A DNA stretch of 64,000 bases from Piper betle (GCA_033002965.1 JAURVB010014404.1:62001-126000), one strand, 5' to 3'; positions 34,692 through 48,362 are shown, counted from the stretch's first letter. Program-made: numbers and translations. The notes: generated by a model not told the origin, from the letters alone.

Positions 34692-37600
34692 TCAAACAAG
34701 CTGCACAACGGCGGCAATGCGCAATGCTCCTCCTTGAAGAAGGTCAGGTAGCTCGTCAAATAGCAACGCTGTACGCCAACCCCACCCTTTTGGAGCTTTG
34801 GGTAACAATGTTCCCGTCTGCTTAAAGCTTCCGAAAACCATGACTTCTCTCTTCGATGGACAAATTAGCTGTGCAACAAACATCGGTTGATACAATGTAA
34901 ACGATTCTACATTTGTTCAACTTAGTAGAAAATTGACTAAAGAATGCAATAATAATAGACTACAATTAGGCATACATTTAAGGAGTAAAATTGATTATTA
35001 ATTTTGACAAATTTAACCCTCCTATAAATATTATGAATAGTATGTGAGAAATTCAATAGAAACATAGTCTACCTTCTTCAAATAATATTGAGAGATCTAA
35101 TTTTTTTATCACACTAAGAGATTTTCGATTATATATAAAAACAATAATATAAAATTTTTAACATAATTACTGGAAAGCTAAAATTTAACGGCTTTGTTAT
35201 CAATATTTTTAAAAAATATAAGGCATGAATCATACTTAAAAAAATATGGTAATTAAAAGGTCACCTGATATCGTGCTGTAACCTTTTCTCTATTATCAAT
35301 GTACATATGAGCCTGTTAAACAAAAAGATAATCATCGAGAGATTCAAAATACAAATTTTATCTTTTTTAAGATGAGTTTTGAAAAAGGCAAACCTTTCTA
35401 AAAGGATCTGTTAATTCTGCCTTACGACGGTGGAGAAACAACCCTGAGATAGCAATTTATATGGTCTATTAATACTCAATGATCAAACATGGCAACATCT
35501 ATCTAAACACTTGATTCTGTGCATAAATGGGAAGAAAATTCACCAAGAGTTCGGCGACCCTGTGGGTCTTCATCACTGAAAGCTTGCACACTCACCTACA
35601 GAATAAGTGAAAAATCCAACAAAATATTATGTCAGGGTTTGCCAAACTTCGAAGGGCAGTACTTGTTTTATTACCTTCCAGAGGGAACCCGCATAAAACA
35701 CTTCTTGACAGTGTTTCACTTGGCCATCAGCAAGTCTGTGCACATCCTCGAACTCCACCCTAGAACCCAATACAGACTGTCAAGCTAAATGCTTTGGAAC
35801 AAGAAGGCAAAACGACTAACACACACACACACACACACACACACGGGGTAAAAGGCTTAAAACTGCATACACCAAAATAAATCACACAGAATATCAATAA
35901 CTTGTAAAAAATTGAACCTACAGGAACTCATTAATATGTATACAAACACAAATGGTTGATAAATGCTTACCCAAAACGAAAAGGTGGGAAATGACGTAGT
36001 GGGGTTCTCAAATCCAAGGATATTGCAGCACCCTCAGCGGTTTCCCACTCAAGATTGTTGTCAAGTTCACAGTCCTGCATCTGATGGGAAGCGCCCGTGC
36101 CACTAGAAACAGATGAACTTGGACCAGCTGCTCTTTCGTGCATGTCAGATTCCGCACCTCTATCAAAATTCTCAATGGGCGCACTACTTCCTTGGTTAAA
36201 GCCGACTAAAGCTGTTAACCCATCTCCAGGAAAATCTCCATTTGTATCTACTCTGCCCTCTGAATCATCAGTAGAAACAGGCTGCTGTGCGTTTCTATTT
36301 CCCAGTGCAAAGGGAACACGAGAAAACACAAAACGTGTAGGTGGCCAACCTGTAGCAGGTACAAAAGTTGCCCCACGTCCGATGCCAGCAAGTCCATCAT
36401 TAGGTCCACGCACATGCACTCGGACAGGTCCATATAGGTTGCTTCCATCACCCTGAGCATCAGTGAGGTAAACATTACCTAAAGTAGATAAAGAGTGATT
36501 CCGATCGTGATCTTGCTTGAAGTAAGCAGCAGTTCCATATAGCTGTCTACAAGAACAAGCCATGCTTGGAAGCCAACACTGTTTGCATGTATCAGCACCC
36601 ACTTCTTCCACCCTATGGCTCAGAAGCATCTGAAAGAAAGCCATTGTGGCAATACAAATCAGTTTCAGTTAACTCACGAAGTCAATAAAGCAGTTCTCCC
36701 TCCACGAAACTACTGATTAGCAAAGATAGCTGACATACTTAGTAAAGCATATACATGCAACTTAGACATTCACTTCATATAAGATTATCTGGTAGTAAAA
36801 TTTAGCCTCTAGGTTTAAAAAATCTAGGGAGTGGCACACCAATAGGAGCTCTGAGAATGCCAAACATCAATAGTAGGACACAGTAGCAAAGATGACTTAT
36901 GAAATACTAATACAGCCAAGCAAGTAATGGATGAAGATTTATAAGCTAGGGCCCAAGGATTTGCAGGTCTAACCTGAAGCCAAAGTCCATCATTCACAGC
37001 TTTGCAAGGAAATCCTAATCCTTCCAGTTCTTTCCTCATGTTTAAAAGTGCCTCAAAGGACATATTGCAGTACAGAAGTGAGCCACCTTCAAAAATATTC
37101 ACAAACGCGTCATAATCTTCATCACTGACCCCGCAATTTCCCTTTACAAAACTCGTACTGTGGCTTTTGCCAACCATCCTGCAACCCCAAGAAGAAGACA
37201 CTCCACTATAGCTTCCCAAGGTATTAGGAACTACTTTAAAGGAAGATGGTAGAGTACAATGCGTTGACTGGTCTGTTGGAACCCAGATATTACTATTGTT
37301 TGAGTAATCCCGTGAATATTCACCAGAAAGGTCTTCAGTAAAAGTCTTATTATTCTGTGTTCTATCTACTTCCATGACACAAACTTGGGATCGAGAGCTT
37401 CTAGTGGAATCTGGGGACAGATGTGCGCTTGACTGTGAACAATTTTCTTCACGCTTGGTTGAATTTCCAGAGCCAAATACTGGTTGACAAGAAAGACCAT
37501 GTGTCACATGCAAGGATTCTGAATCTGAAGCTCCAGGGTGAAGGTCAACTACACAATCAGCAAGCTCCTTAACAATAATATGTGCGGCTACCTTACTTTC

Positions 37601-39786
37601 AAAATTATCTTGCATGCTGATACCATCAAAATCTTTTTCCGTTAGCTGTTGACCAACAGTCTCATCAACTAGATTTTTCCCTTTTAAAAGGGAAGTATCA
37701 TGTGGGGTACTTGTTCTAGGCTCCACTTCACAGCTCAATTCTTCCGGGTAAGATGAGTTAAGTATTGAACCTCTAGCAAGCAGTGTGTATACAGCCACCT
37801 CAAACCTTTGCACCAATAACCCATTATGAAGTGTAGGGATAGACAAAATGAAGTATATCTGATCAATGTCAATTGAAAAGGGCAGATTAAAAATCCTTAC
37901 CTCTTTTCTTCACTCGAAACCCACAGTTCATCAGATGTAAGCAAAGCCTGCAAAGTTTGAGATGACAACCTGGGCAGAACCTATTAATCCATTAACCCAA
38001 TGAGCTAGTTAGATAGGATGCTTGAGGTTTCTTTCATACAATAATTACATCTGCAAAACCTGTTAACTCTGGATTATACCTCTCTCAGCTCCATGGTGCC
38101 ACTTTGACACAGAAATCCCCAGCATGCATTTCTCACACGTTCACCATGAATACCATAATCCTGATTCTCGGCAAAAACCTAACAGATAATGAACAAAAAG
38201 AAAAAACTCAAGCAATTTTTTAAACTAATGTAAGTAGTCAAATTGCAGCGTGCAACACTAACTGGGACATACCTGATAGGCAAGAAAATTTGATGTCCAC
38301 AATTCAGATATGATGAAGTCTGTGCAAATTATACACAAATCCTGCAAGCAAATTCAACTAAGTAAAACAATGACAGGTGAACAGTTACTTTAAGACCCAG
38401 ATTTTAAACAGGAAATCGTAATTTAGTCTCATTTCTGCTTTCTACTTGTTACCTGAAGATCCAAGAAGCATGCCGCAGCAAGAACGCGAAATGCATTGCT
38501 ATCATTAAGCTTAGGATGGTGACCATAGAGATATGCCAAGGCTATTGTAATTGCTTCTGCATTGATGTTATCATCATCAACATGCAAATTCACAACTGGT
38601 GAGGTAGCCTCCTTCAAGGTCCATGAAGCATATTTCTGCAGTTCATCATAGGAACAAATGACAGCTGGAAGAATTTATAATCCATTTTCAAACTGAAGCA
38701 TGCGTTTCTTTAGAAAGAACACTATACCTCAATATTAAAAAAAGGGCAGCAAATCAAAGGATAAAGCACCAAAATCCAATAGAAAGTACACTACTAACAT
38801 GATTTCATTGGAAAGGACATAGAGCATAAGAATGCGGAAATGAAAACCAATCCAAGGACAAGAACTTGCAATTTGTTGGAATCAAAATAGCACAAATTAA
38901 ATGAGAAGGCACCAAAATGCAATAGAAAGCACACCATTAATTCAATCTCATCAGAATGAGAAGAGTTATCATAACATACAAGTTCCGGGAATAATATCAA
39001 TTCAAAGACACAAACTTGTCGTTTATTCCAATCAAATTCACACCGCAACCTACTATACTAAGAAAGGGCATCAAATCAAAGAAAAAGCATCATTAATTCA
39101 CTAGAAAGACCAAGCACACTTGGAGATAATGAGAACCAATCACAAGTCGAGATTTGTTCCAGTCGACAAATTAAATGAGAAAGCACCAAAATGCAATAGA
39201 AAGCACACCATTAATTCGATTTCCTCAGAAGAGATAGAGTTATCATAGCATACAAGTTCCGGGAATGAAATCAATTCAAAGACAAACCTTGTGTTTTAAT
39301 CCAACCAAATTCCCACTGCAACCTACTAAAAAATGGCATCAAATCAAAGAAAAAAGCATCATTGATTCAACTTTACAAGAAAGACTTAATACAGAATACA
39401 AATGCAGAAACTAAATATCAATCAATTCAGAAACAAAAAATATATATGTCATTTGTTCCCACCAAACTCAAACGAGCTACAATCTGATTAAAAAAAAAGA
39501 TTAAAGAAAGAAAGAAGCACACGAACCTAAAATAAGAGCTGCGAGAGAGGATGAGGCGGTGGAGGCAGTACGCCGTGCCCAGCGCATGGACGACGACGTC
39601 GGAGAAGGCGCCAGCCTTGAAACCCTCGCTCTGCACGTGATCGCACAGAGACGTCAGATTCCGCCCCAGCGCCGCCCGCAGCTCGGCCCCGTCGCCGCCG
39701 CTTCGATCGTCGCCTCCGAGCTCTCCGGCGGGGGCGGATGACGAGGCCACCGCCGCGCGGGGGTTGGGGAACTGGCGAGGCTCCAT
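34692..39786 (-). CDS. BTB/POZ-BACK domain protein, function unknown
   Basis: Twelve exons: 39786-39527, 38635-38453, 38341-38273, 38178-38080, 37980-37901, 37805-36974, 36629-35971, 35759-35675, 35595-35544, 35443-35394, 35312-35265, 34868-34692; about 864 residues. BTB domains usually dimerise and often recruit substrates to cullin-3 ubiquitin ligases. Seen: BTB at about 45-155 (FSDVVVHALG, HRLILSRSSYFR), a BACK-like region (DLCIICTDFIISELW, ELWVSSEEKR), a low-complexity Ser-rich middle, a conserved GLGFPCKAVNDGLWLQ segment, and a carboxyl end with GWGWRTALLFDELPDLLQ. The layout resembles plant germ-cell-less-like BTB proteins, but I do not recognise a named ortholog. Start: MEPRQF ATG at 39786, in-frame ATG at 39801 possible. 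One frame break at 38615 in exon 2, where HGPWKEA needs one more base. Confidence 0.88.
35819..35844. repeat. (AC)n microsatellite
   Basis: Thirteen AC units in the intron between exons 7 and 8 of the BTB gene. Confidence 0.95.
38745..39400. repeat. tandem array of ~137-bp units in BTB intron 1
   Basis: The block CACCAAAATGCAATAGAAAG recurs at about 38767, 38910 and 39184, alternating with a related GGCATCAAATCAAAGAAAAAG block at about 39065 and 39333. Spacing of 143 and 274 bases points to a unit near 137 bases, with a higher-order pair of about 274. CATACAAGTTCCGGGAAT is shared by the second and fourth units. It fills most of the first intron. Confidence 0.75.
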
Positions 39787-40863
39787 TCTCGCTCCCCCCA
39801 CCGCGAGCGGACGACGTCGGCCGGGGCTACGAGCAGGGGCAGTGGTCCGATCCTACGGTGACGCCGGCAGGGAAGATGGCGGCGACGGCGAAGGCGGCGG
39901 GGAGTGTGGGGGACGGGAGTGAGGGGATGGAGGGGAGACAGGGAGGATCGATAGCAGCGGTTTTGGGAGGTTTTTAGTGGGCCCCGTGTCGGCGTCGGAT
40001 TATGGCCCACTTAAGTTAATCACTTCCGTTGACTTTTTTTAATTTATATTTTTGGCTCGAACAAAAAATGATTCCAAACTCGAACGCGAAAATTAAAAAC
40101 TAAGAAAATTCTAAATTATTTTTAATTAAAAAATAGTAAAATAAATGATTTTATATTATAAATGTAAATTATAAAGTGAAAATTTACGATGAAACGAAGA
40201 TCTGTAATTTTTTATGTCTCCTTGTTAATAAGATAAATCTAAAAATATTCATTTTTCTTTTTAAAATGTGTTAATTTCATTTCTAATGTGTTCTACAAAT
40301 TAGAGATTTCTTAATTTTAAATATAGCTTAGAGATTAAAAATTAAAGGTTAAAATTTATGCACACGAGTTTATTTAATTTATATGTTTATTAAACCATAA
40401 GGAATCATAATCCAAAAAATTATTACCTTTTTAATATAAGGATAATTCATCAAAGTTAGAAATATATATATATATACTAATATCAAACCAAATTTATGAG
40501 AGTTGACTAAACTGATTTGGATTCTCATAACAAATAATCCATTGAAGATCTAATTAAATAAATAGTAAAATACTTCTAAAAAAAGTGTAATTATTTGGCG
40601 GCAAAAATAAAAAAAATCACTTTTTTTTATTTTTTATTTTTATTTTTGTTTTCTCAGTCAACGACCACCCTATCCGGACAAGTTTCACTGATACGGACCA
40701 CTAGTCCGATCCGTCTCCCTCGTTGAGTCTTCTCCGCGTGTTCGATCGTCCGCAAACCCCGCGGCCGCCGCCCAAACCCCAAACCCCAAAGCTCGCCGGA
40801 CCACTGCCGACCGCCTTTCTTTCGCGACACGGCGGAGCCTGGGCGGCGGAAGGAGGAGCTCCC
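39787..40863. other. divergent promoter region, BTB and tafazzin-like genes
   Basis: The BTB gene starts leftward from 39786 and the acyltransferase rightward from 40864, so this 1.08 kb spacer serves both. Both flanks are GC-rich (5' UTR side) around an AT-rich centre (about 40020-40660). A short (TA)n run lies near 40460. No gene was recognised. Confidence 0.6.
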
Positions 40864-43800
40864 ATGGAAGCTGCGTGGATAGGCGGCGGCGAGGCATGGA
40901 AGGCCAAGGCGGCGGCGCTGCGGCTCCGCCTCCGGGACCGCTTTCGCGTCGCCGTCGACCGGCACTGGCCGCGCGCGGGCGTTTCGGATGCGTACGATTC
41001 TCCGACGGTTCAACGGTGGGTTTCGCGGTTTCGCAGGTTTCGCGATGGTTCGTCTGGGCGATCGGCGGTTTTTTATCAGAAAAGAGGTGATTGTTATTTT
41101 TCTGTTATACCATTCGCGATATCAAGAGTGATTAGTAGAAAATTAATTTGGATGTTTAGTGCTTATCTTAAGATGTGTGTGTTGTGCAAACATTTTCTGC
41201 TTGTTTTGGAAGTTTAGATCACCTTTGAGTATGGTCATACTTAAATTATAAGCCCAATTGATCAATGTGGACGGAGAGCTGGTTGAGTTAGATCTTTCAT
41301 TTATACTGTTAGTGCTTATCTTAAGATGTGTGTGTTGTGCAAACATTTTCTGCTTGTTTTGGAAGTTTAGATCACCTTTGAGTATGGTCATGCTTAAATT
41401 ATAAGCCCAATTGATCAATGTGGACGGAGAGCTGGTTGAGTTAGATCTTTCAGTTATACTGTTAGTAATACTACATTACATGAGCCCTAAGTTAGTAATC
41501 ACACTGGTCATAGATTGGAAGTCTTGTATTATTGGCAATCATATAGATCCTAGGTTAGGATTTGTATCTCCTTCCCTTTTGGGATACGGTGGAAGAAGAT
41601 GACAATGACGGCGGCTCGCATTGAATGAGGAGATAAAGATTGCTCAATGTTTTAGTGTTATTAGTTGTATAAATTAAATATGAAGTTTAATCCTTGGTTT
41701 GGATTCTTTAATACTATCATTGATTCTTTCGTTTGAACAAGTGAAGGGTGATGCTGTGAAAGAATGGGAACCTTGGCTAGTTACGGTGAGCTAAGTGGCA
41801 AACTATGGGGAGTTTTATTTTGTTATTATATAATAAGATGGACGGGGTTTTAGTTGGAACTAAGAGTCTATAATCTACTAGGATAAAGCGGGAAAAGGGT
41901 GATAAAATCATTAAATATAGATTGGACCTAGCCTATTGATAATTCATTACAATTTTAGAAGGTATGCTTTTGTTGTAGAAAACTGTTTTAGCCACGCCTA
42001 GATATATATTGGTATGAAATTTCTCTCTTATTCTCTTTTCAGATTAATCGGACTGAATATGCTGCTTTAGAAAAGTGTAGTTACGATTATACACTCCTTG
42101 AACTTGGCTTCTGCTGATAAGTTGTGGAAATGAACTTCTTAATGCAGTTAAGAAGATTGTTGATGTTGTCGAAGATGGTGCTATAGTCCGCATTCTACAA
42201 GCGATCGCTGTTCCTGTTATTGGAAATGTTTGTCATGTATTCATGTGTGGGCTCAACCAAGTCCAGGTTCTGGTTCCTACTTATCATGATTTTACTTCAG
42301 TTTAAGATGCAATTTTTTTCCTCTCAGCTCTCAACTTTTTTTTCATCCAGATATATGGCTCAGAAAAGCTGCTTGAGGCATTATTGCAAAGGCCAAATGG
42401 AAAATCACTTATTACGGTATTTCGTGTTACTTTATTCAGCACAAATATGTGGTTATTATTGGCTTATGTGGCCTGGTGTAGAACCTTTATTCGTAGTGCA
42501 TTTCTTCCACCTGATTATGCACAGCTTTTATTTTGTAGTGCATTTTTTCTGTCTAATTATACACAATATGCAGGTTAGCAATCATGTCGCATCTATGGAT
42601 GATCCATTAGTCATTGCTGCTCTGTTGCCCCCCAGTGCTTTACTAGATGCTCGCAACTTGAGATGGACTCTTTGTGCTAGTGATCGGTGCTTTAAAAACC
42701 CAGTCACTTCAGCATTCTTCAAGTGTGTCAAAGTTCTACCTGTTTCTCGTGGTGAAGGAATCTATCAAATGGTACTGCTCTTTGATTAAACAGATGGACA
42801 GTTGCAAAGTCCTTTGTTTGTCAACATCATTTTCTGACTGTAGTTTTAACTTTGTATGTTGATTTCTTATAGGGGATGGACATTGCACTTTCAAAACTAA
42901 ACAATGGTGAATGGGTTCATATATTTCCTGAAGGAAGTCGTTCTCGTGATGGTGGAAAAACAATGGGTTCAGCCAGGAGAGGAGTTGGAAGGTACAATTT
43001 AAGTATAAGAGCTATCACAGTTTTTACGCGATACAGACAGCAAAAAAAGGTTATGATTTTGAATGGTGGAAGTTTAATCGTGTTAATTCTTTTGAAGGAA
43101 TTGTGTTTGGTATATTCAGTTTCCATGAGCTTGCTCAATTATAATGAGAGAAATGCGATAACATGACAACCTTATGAGACCACTTACCATTTTTTTGCCT
43201 GCATCTTACATATCAATGATGGTATATACACACCTCATAAAATGTTTAATGTCCACTTCATCGTGCAGATTAGTGGTTGATGCTGATAATACTCCAATTG
43301 TTTTCCCATTAATTCACACGGGTATGCAAAATATCATGCCTATTGGAGCCAATTTTCCGAGAATTGGCCAAAAGGTGCCTGTCATTCTTGCTAGTTGAAC
43401 TTGAATTCATCTTCATTTCGTCCATTGTAGCTGAAGTTATTTCACACATTTTAAAAGCTTAAAGTGGACATTTGTAGTAAGCTAATTGAAATTACTCTGA
43501 AAAAATACATTTACTTTGTAGTGTGTAGACTTTACATAGCTTCTGGCCGCTCTTATTCGTGATTCAATGTTTTGACAGGTGACTATATTGATTGGCGAGC
43601 CAATTCAATTTGATGACTTGCTATTGGATCAGCAAATGCCCCGAGAACTTGTGTATGATGAGGTATCGCAGAGAATAGGCCGCAAGCTCCATGAGCTGAA
43701 AGTCCAAGTTGAGAAGTTGGCATTAGAAGACTCATTTCTTGCTCAAACTAACTCTCCATCTGAAACAGAACGGGCAAATATGATTATGCACCAGATTGAT

Positions 43801-44136
43801 TGGGATGGGTTTGGCATGGGAATCTCTCCTGATACGAAAGGCATTTTACAGCTTAAAAAGCATGTCATTTCTCGACCAACTTTACCAAACGAGAAAACAC
43901 CATGGCCACCCACCTCTTCTAATTGGAATGTTAGTGTAGGGTTTTCACATGGAGGTGGAATAGTGTCCAGGATAAGAGGGTGCATAAGCCCGAGGGAATT
44001 TATGGGATTTGCTGCGAGTGCTCTTTTTATGAATGGAGATTGGATGAAGCGCAAAACAGGCGTTCAAGAGATGGGTCCTTTGAAAGCCTGGAAACATTTC
44101 TTGGAAGAGAATTTATTACAGCAGGCAAACGCCTAA
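40864..44136 (+). CDS. tafazzin-like phospholipid/glycerol acyltransferase
   Basis: Seven exons: 40864-41086, 42148-42266, 42351-42416, 42574-42771, 42873-42991, 43269-43374, 43579-44136; 462 residues. Tafazzin-type enzymes transfer acyl chains between phospholipids, classically in mitochondrial cardiolipin remodelling. Seen: motif I NHVASMDD (NHX4D, residues 139-145), a VLPVSRGEGIYQ block, motif III FPEGSRSRDGG (~220-230), and PIVFPLIHTGM (motif IV). The carboxyl-terminal part after the acyltransferase core, about 190 residues from exon 7, is longer than in the animal and yeast enzymes, as in the Arabidopsis At3g05510 group. Start: ATG at 40864, the first in a good context in the GC-rich exon. 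The reading frame is intact in all exons. CPA follows on the same strand 0.7 kb downstream, as in Arabidopsis. Intron 1 carries a 153-bp duplication. Confidence 0.92.
41158..41463. repeat. recent 153-bp tandem duplication
   Basis: Two adjacent 153-base copies (41158-41310 and 41311-41463) in intron 1 of the tafazzin-like gene. I see only a couple of differences (CATACTT versus CATGCTT; CATTTATACTG versus CAGTTATACTG), so the duplication is young or the copies are kept similar. Confidence 0.95.
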
Positions 44137-44842
44137 AAAATGTTTGGTCAGATGATAGACTTGGAAACAAAAGTGCTTGGGAAGCTCTCAGTTTTGAGGA
44201 AGGTGTAAATAACAGCAATAGGAATATATATGTTAGTGCTCTCCCAGTCGCGCGAATGCGTTTGAAGTATGCAATTAGGGATGGATTGGTTTATTTTATC
44301 TTCCTTCGAATTATGCACCTTTCTGTAAAGAGTTACATTTCCTAACTGGGGGGAAAAGGATAATTTGAAGAGATGTGTTATCGATTTTATTTGTTTAATA
44401 CTGGGTTAGGCAGTCTTTCAAAAACTGAGTGATGCACCGTTTACAGCTCCACAGTTGCAGATGTTAATATCTCTTCTGATAAAATTATTTGTACTTAAAT
44501 CAAAATTGGAAGAAATTACGACTAGATGAACTTCTTTTACCATGTAGACAAAAACGTTAGAGATTAGAGAAAAAGTATATTATTATTATTATTGTTTGAA
44601 ATTGATTCTTAGGATTAAGTTTGGTTGCTTGTATTAACGAGTTTATTATTATTTTTTCTTAAGAATTATAGCACAAGTGTTTAATTAATTTTAAAGTTTT
44701 ATTATTACACCTTATTACTGCACGAAAAAGATTTATTTTTTTCTGCAAAAAAAAATCTATTTTGATAAAATATATATATATAAAAAAGCACTACTGCATC
44801 CCGCTCACTCCCAGAGAGAGGGAAAGAGAGCAAGCATCGGAC
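44137..44842. other. spacer between tafazzin-like gene and CPA
   Basis: Holds the tafazzin-like 3' UTR and the CPA promoter and leader. 44500-44770 is AT-rich, ending in the TATATATATATAAAAAA stretch; a purine-rich AGAGAGAGGGAAAGAGAG leader follows. A (TTA)n run lies near 44580. No other gene. Confidence 0.6.
44771..44787 (+). promoter_or_regulatory. TATA box of CPA
   Basis: TATATATATATAAAAAA about 60 bases before the CPA start codon, followed by a CT/GA-rich leader. Position and strand fit a plant core promoter. Confidence 0.5.
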
Positions 44843-47618
44843 ATGGCCGACGACGATGCCCGGGAATCGGATCTCGGCGACGACGAGAAGAAGGAGATCG
44901 CCAAATGGTTTCTCGTCAACTCCCCCGCCGGCGAAATCAACTACATTGCCAAAGGTACCTCCTTTTTTCTTTTTCTTTCTCTTTTTCTTTTTTCTGATAT
45001 TTCCATTGCTCTTGTTGATTCTGGATCGCATTGTTTGTTTGTTTTTTTAATATATACATAGATCTGAAGTCTTTGCTGAAGGATGATCATGTCTACAACT
45101 TGGCCGCCGCCGAGGCCTTCCCTTGTTCAACAAGGCCCATGTGATTTCGGTAGAAATGCCAAACCGAACTGGTGATGTAAGTCTTGTTTGTTGTAATTGG
45201 AACTTAGATATGGATATATGAGCCAAAATACGATGTTATGGATTGCTTGTCATATTCGATGCATCAGATTTCATGTTATTGTGTAGTTTTATTTATCGCA
45301 AATAGATATAAAGTTGTGAAGTTTAGTCGTTGTAATGACATGTACAACTTGGGAGAGAAAATTTTGATGCTCTTGTATTGTAGGAGTGACGGATCTATGT
45401 ATGCTGAAATGTGAGAAAACCATTACACAAATTTGAATTTATGTTTTAGTTTGTAATTGCTGAAGTAGAGACTTTTGGTTCTCGTTCAGCTCTTTCTGAA
45501 CTCTTTGTAATTGTTTTTAGCTCAATTTGCTATAAAATGAGATTTAAGCATCCTGAAATTAGATCCAATAGAATGAGACAATTAAATTGTGTAGTGCTTT
45601 GATTTTACTGCTTCTGATATTGGGAAAACAATGCAAAACATTTTTTTTCCTGGAACCTAAAGCAATGACAAGTCCTTTTTTTTACCTGCCATCTTTAGTT
45701 TCAGAAAGTTCAGTTTATTTGTTATTACAAACCATGGCTATTGAATTTGAGCAATAAATACGTTCTTTTCATTTTCCTTAAAAACTAGAATGTTTTTATC
45801 CAAAGCAGCGGAGGGACTCCACAAATTATTGCTAAGCAATTAAGACATTATTAGATGCCCTTTCTGGACATGTTTGTGTTTAATTTCAGGTTCTTATAAC
45901 AACGTATGGGGAACTTGACAAGGATAAATACCTTGACCCGAGAACTTGCCAAGTTGTTATATTTGACCATGTCAAACAAGTACTTCCTGCTTCTTTTCCT
46001 ACTATTTTTTGCTAACACATGTTTTGCGAGTTGAAGTTCTTAACAGGAGATAAGATGAGGTCATCTATGTTGGCCCTTCTATTCTCATTTATTATGTGTA
46101 GAGTACATATATTTGAGAATTTGTGTGTGCTTCTTTCAATGTTTGTTACTATCAATAACAGGCTTGTACATCCATAAGACCGGCTGCTGATGAGGAATTG
46201 TCATCTTCTTATATTGAAGAATTCAGGTTCGATTTGTTGCTTTAAGTGTTTTATATCAGCAGTTTGTGGCAGTATCCTCATTTATTTTTCTAAACGAGAA
46301 TTACAACCATCTAATGCATATGGACAAATTTTCCATTTCAGAGGGTCTTTGGACACCGAGCTGTTGAAATATGTCGGTGATGCATATCCAAAAGGAAACT
46401 GTTCGGTTTACTGCATTGATGGAAAGGATATTGAAGGACCAGGGGCCAATTTTGAATTTGTGGTTGTAATATCTGCCTCTAGGCATAGCCCTCAAAATTT
46501 CTGGTGAGCAATGTGTTTTCTATGATTTCTAGGTTCATTCCTTCTTATTTAGGTTTTTATTTTTATATAATAATTTTTTATAGTTTGAGACTCATTAAAT
46601 AAAATGAAATATTTTCTCCATTGTTTCAGTAATGGTAGTTGGCAGTCAGTCTGGAATATTAAATTCAAAGATGATATACAAATGGTTGAATTGAATGGCA
46701 AAATGCAGGTGCTGTTTTATGCTGACTATACTGTTATAAATGAGTTTTCCACATTATAGATCTCAATTAAAGTTGAAAAAGAATCACACAATTCATGGCA
46801 GGTTGGAGCTCATTATTTTGAAGAAGGGAATGTGCAATTAGATGCAAGGCACGAATGCAATGACTCCACCATTTTTCAGGTTCAACGACTTTACACTTAG
46901 TTTTAGTGCGGCACTATCTGTTCTTGTTAACTCGATAGCCCTCTGACTTTTTGAATTTGAAAATTGTTGCTAATATAGTTCGATGGATCTCCACACTAAT
47001 CATCAACCATACTTTTTGTTATATTCAGTCACCTGAAGATTCTGCAGTTTCCATTGCAAACATGATTCGTCACCATGAAACTGAATATTTTGCATCTATT
47101 GAGGTTGGCCAATTACACTATATTTGAGAGTTGCATAGCAGTTCTGTTGTAATTCTTCTTATTGTACGTTTTTTTTTGCTGTTTCTGCAGATGTCGTACA
47201 CCAACCTTCCTGACACGACATTCAAGGTGGGGACTGCTACAGGACTAGATATCACAATATAGGGAATGCTTTGTCCACTCACTAAACTAGACAGCAGCCA
47301 GATTGCTGTGTTTGCAGTGTTCAGCAATGTTGTCCCAACATCATCGCTGTAACCTTTAGTGGGCAAATAATTTTCTGCAAATCATATATTGGTTAATGTT
47401 ATTGCATATGCTTTTTAGTATAGTGGTTGGTCAGGTCGTAAACAAGTGAACTGACAAACTCTATCTTAGATGATAATAGTTGTAATTTGCATTGCTGGCT
47501 CCTGATGCAGGATCTTCGAAGAAAGCTTCCAGTCACTCGCACTCAGTTTCCATGGCATAATACTTCACATTTCAACCTGACAAAGGACATCTCTCGTCAA
47601 CTTGGCATTGAGAAATGA
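44843..47618 (+). CDS. CPA: F-actin capping protein subunit alpha
   Basis: Alpha subunit of the heterodimeric capping protein, which binds filament barbed ends and limits actin polymerisation; partner of CPB. Ten exons: 44843-44954, 45062-45176, 45890-45979, 46162-46226, 46342-46503, 46630-46708, 46802-46879, 47029-47103, 47191-47226, 47511-47618; 306 residues, the usual length. Seen: KKEIAKWFLVNSPAGEINYI at the start, EMPNRTGDVLITTYGEL, the central HYFEEGNVQLDA strand region, and the carboxyl tentacle LRRKLPVTRTQFPWH ending SRQLGIEK. Start ATG at 44843, preceded by a TATA box and GA-rich leader. One frame break: a CCC run at 45120-45122 in exon 2 needs one more C to read FPLFNKAH. All splice sites are GT-AG. 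Confidence 0.95.
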
Positions 47619-48362
47619 TCGAAGAGAAGGCGAAAATATCCACTCTTGTCTTATAGCTCGGTTGAGTTGTGGCAGCCTCCTATCTATTTTACTTGTGTAT
47701 CATTCTTTGCTGTGGCAATTTGGTCATCATCACAAATCATTTATAAGTGTCATCTTCGTGACTGTGGGATCACTGTATAGCATGAAGAGTGTTCGTTTCC
47801 TTGGGGATGCATGGCCAGCTACTGTGTAACACAAGACGCACCAATTGCTGTGAATGATTCTATTCAAGCCTTCCTCTGTCGCTTCTTCTTTATTTATTTA
47901 TTTATTTATGTATATTTTTTAGAGTTACTCTGTCTCTTCTTTTAGTATGGTCGCCAACTTTTTCTGAAGAATCGTCTAACGTGAGCTTCTATGCAAAGGT
48001 TTTAATGAGATGTTGTGGACTGTACTGAGTGTAAATTTACAGCTTGTACCCCATTTTATAGATTGATTTGTGTGGTCATAATTTTATTTTTACCAAGCTG
48101 TGTGTTTATAATTGATTATGTTTCTGATGATATTGTCAAACTTTGTAAGTGTTTAATAAATTGGCAAAATATACGAGGTTTAACTTGGTTTTTTTAAAAA
48201 AATTGAACCATGTCAAATTGGATCACTAAGAAAAGTAACACTTTCAGTTGTCCATGCATTTGAAGTGGGAAGGGTCGCCATCAGATAGTTTTTTAGCTGA
48301 AAGAAGATGGAGAAAGCATGTCAATAACTATTTATGCATTTTCTTGCCTCAGTATTTTTCAG
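47619..48362. other. CPA downstream region
   Basis: CPA 3' UTR and spacer, AT-rich, with a TTTA/TATT-rich run near 47885-47925. I looked here for upstream PMS1 exons that would extend the remnant to its right and recognised none. Confidence 0.55.

Noticed and set aside
38745..39400. CRISPR-like array
   Set aside because: Units are long, diverged and in a plant intron; there is no short identical repeat with unique spacers.
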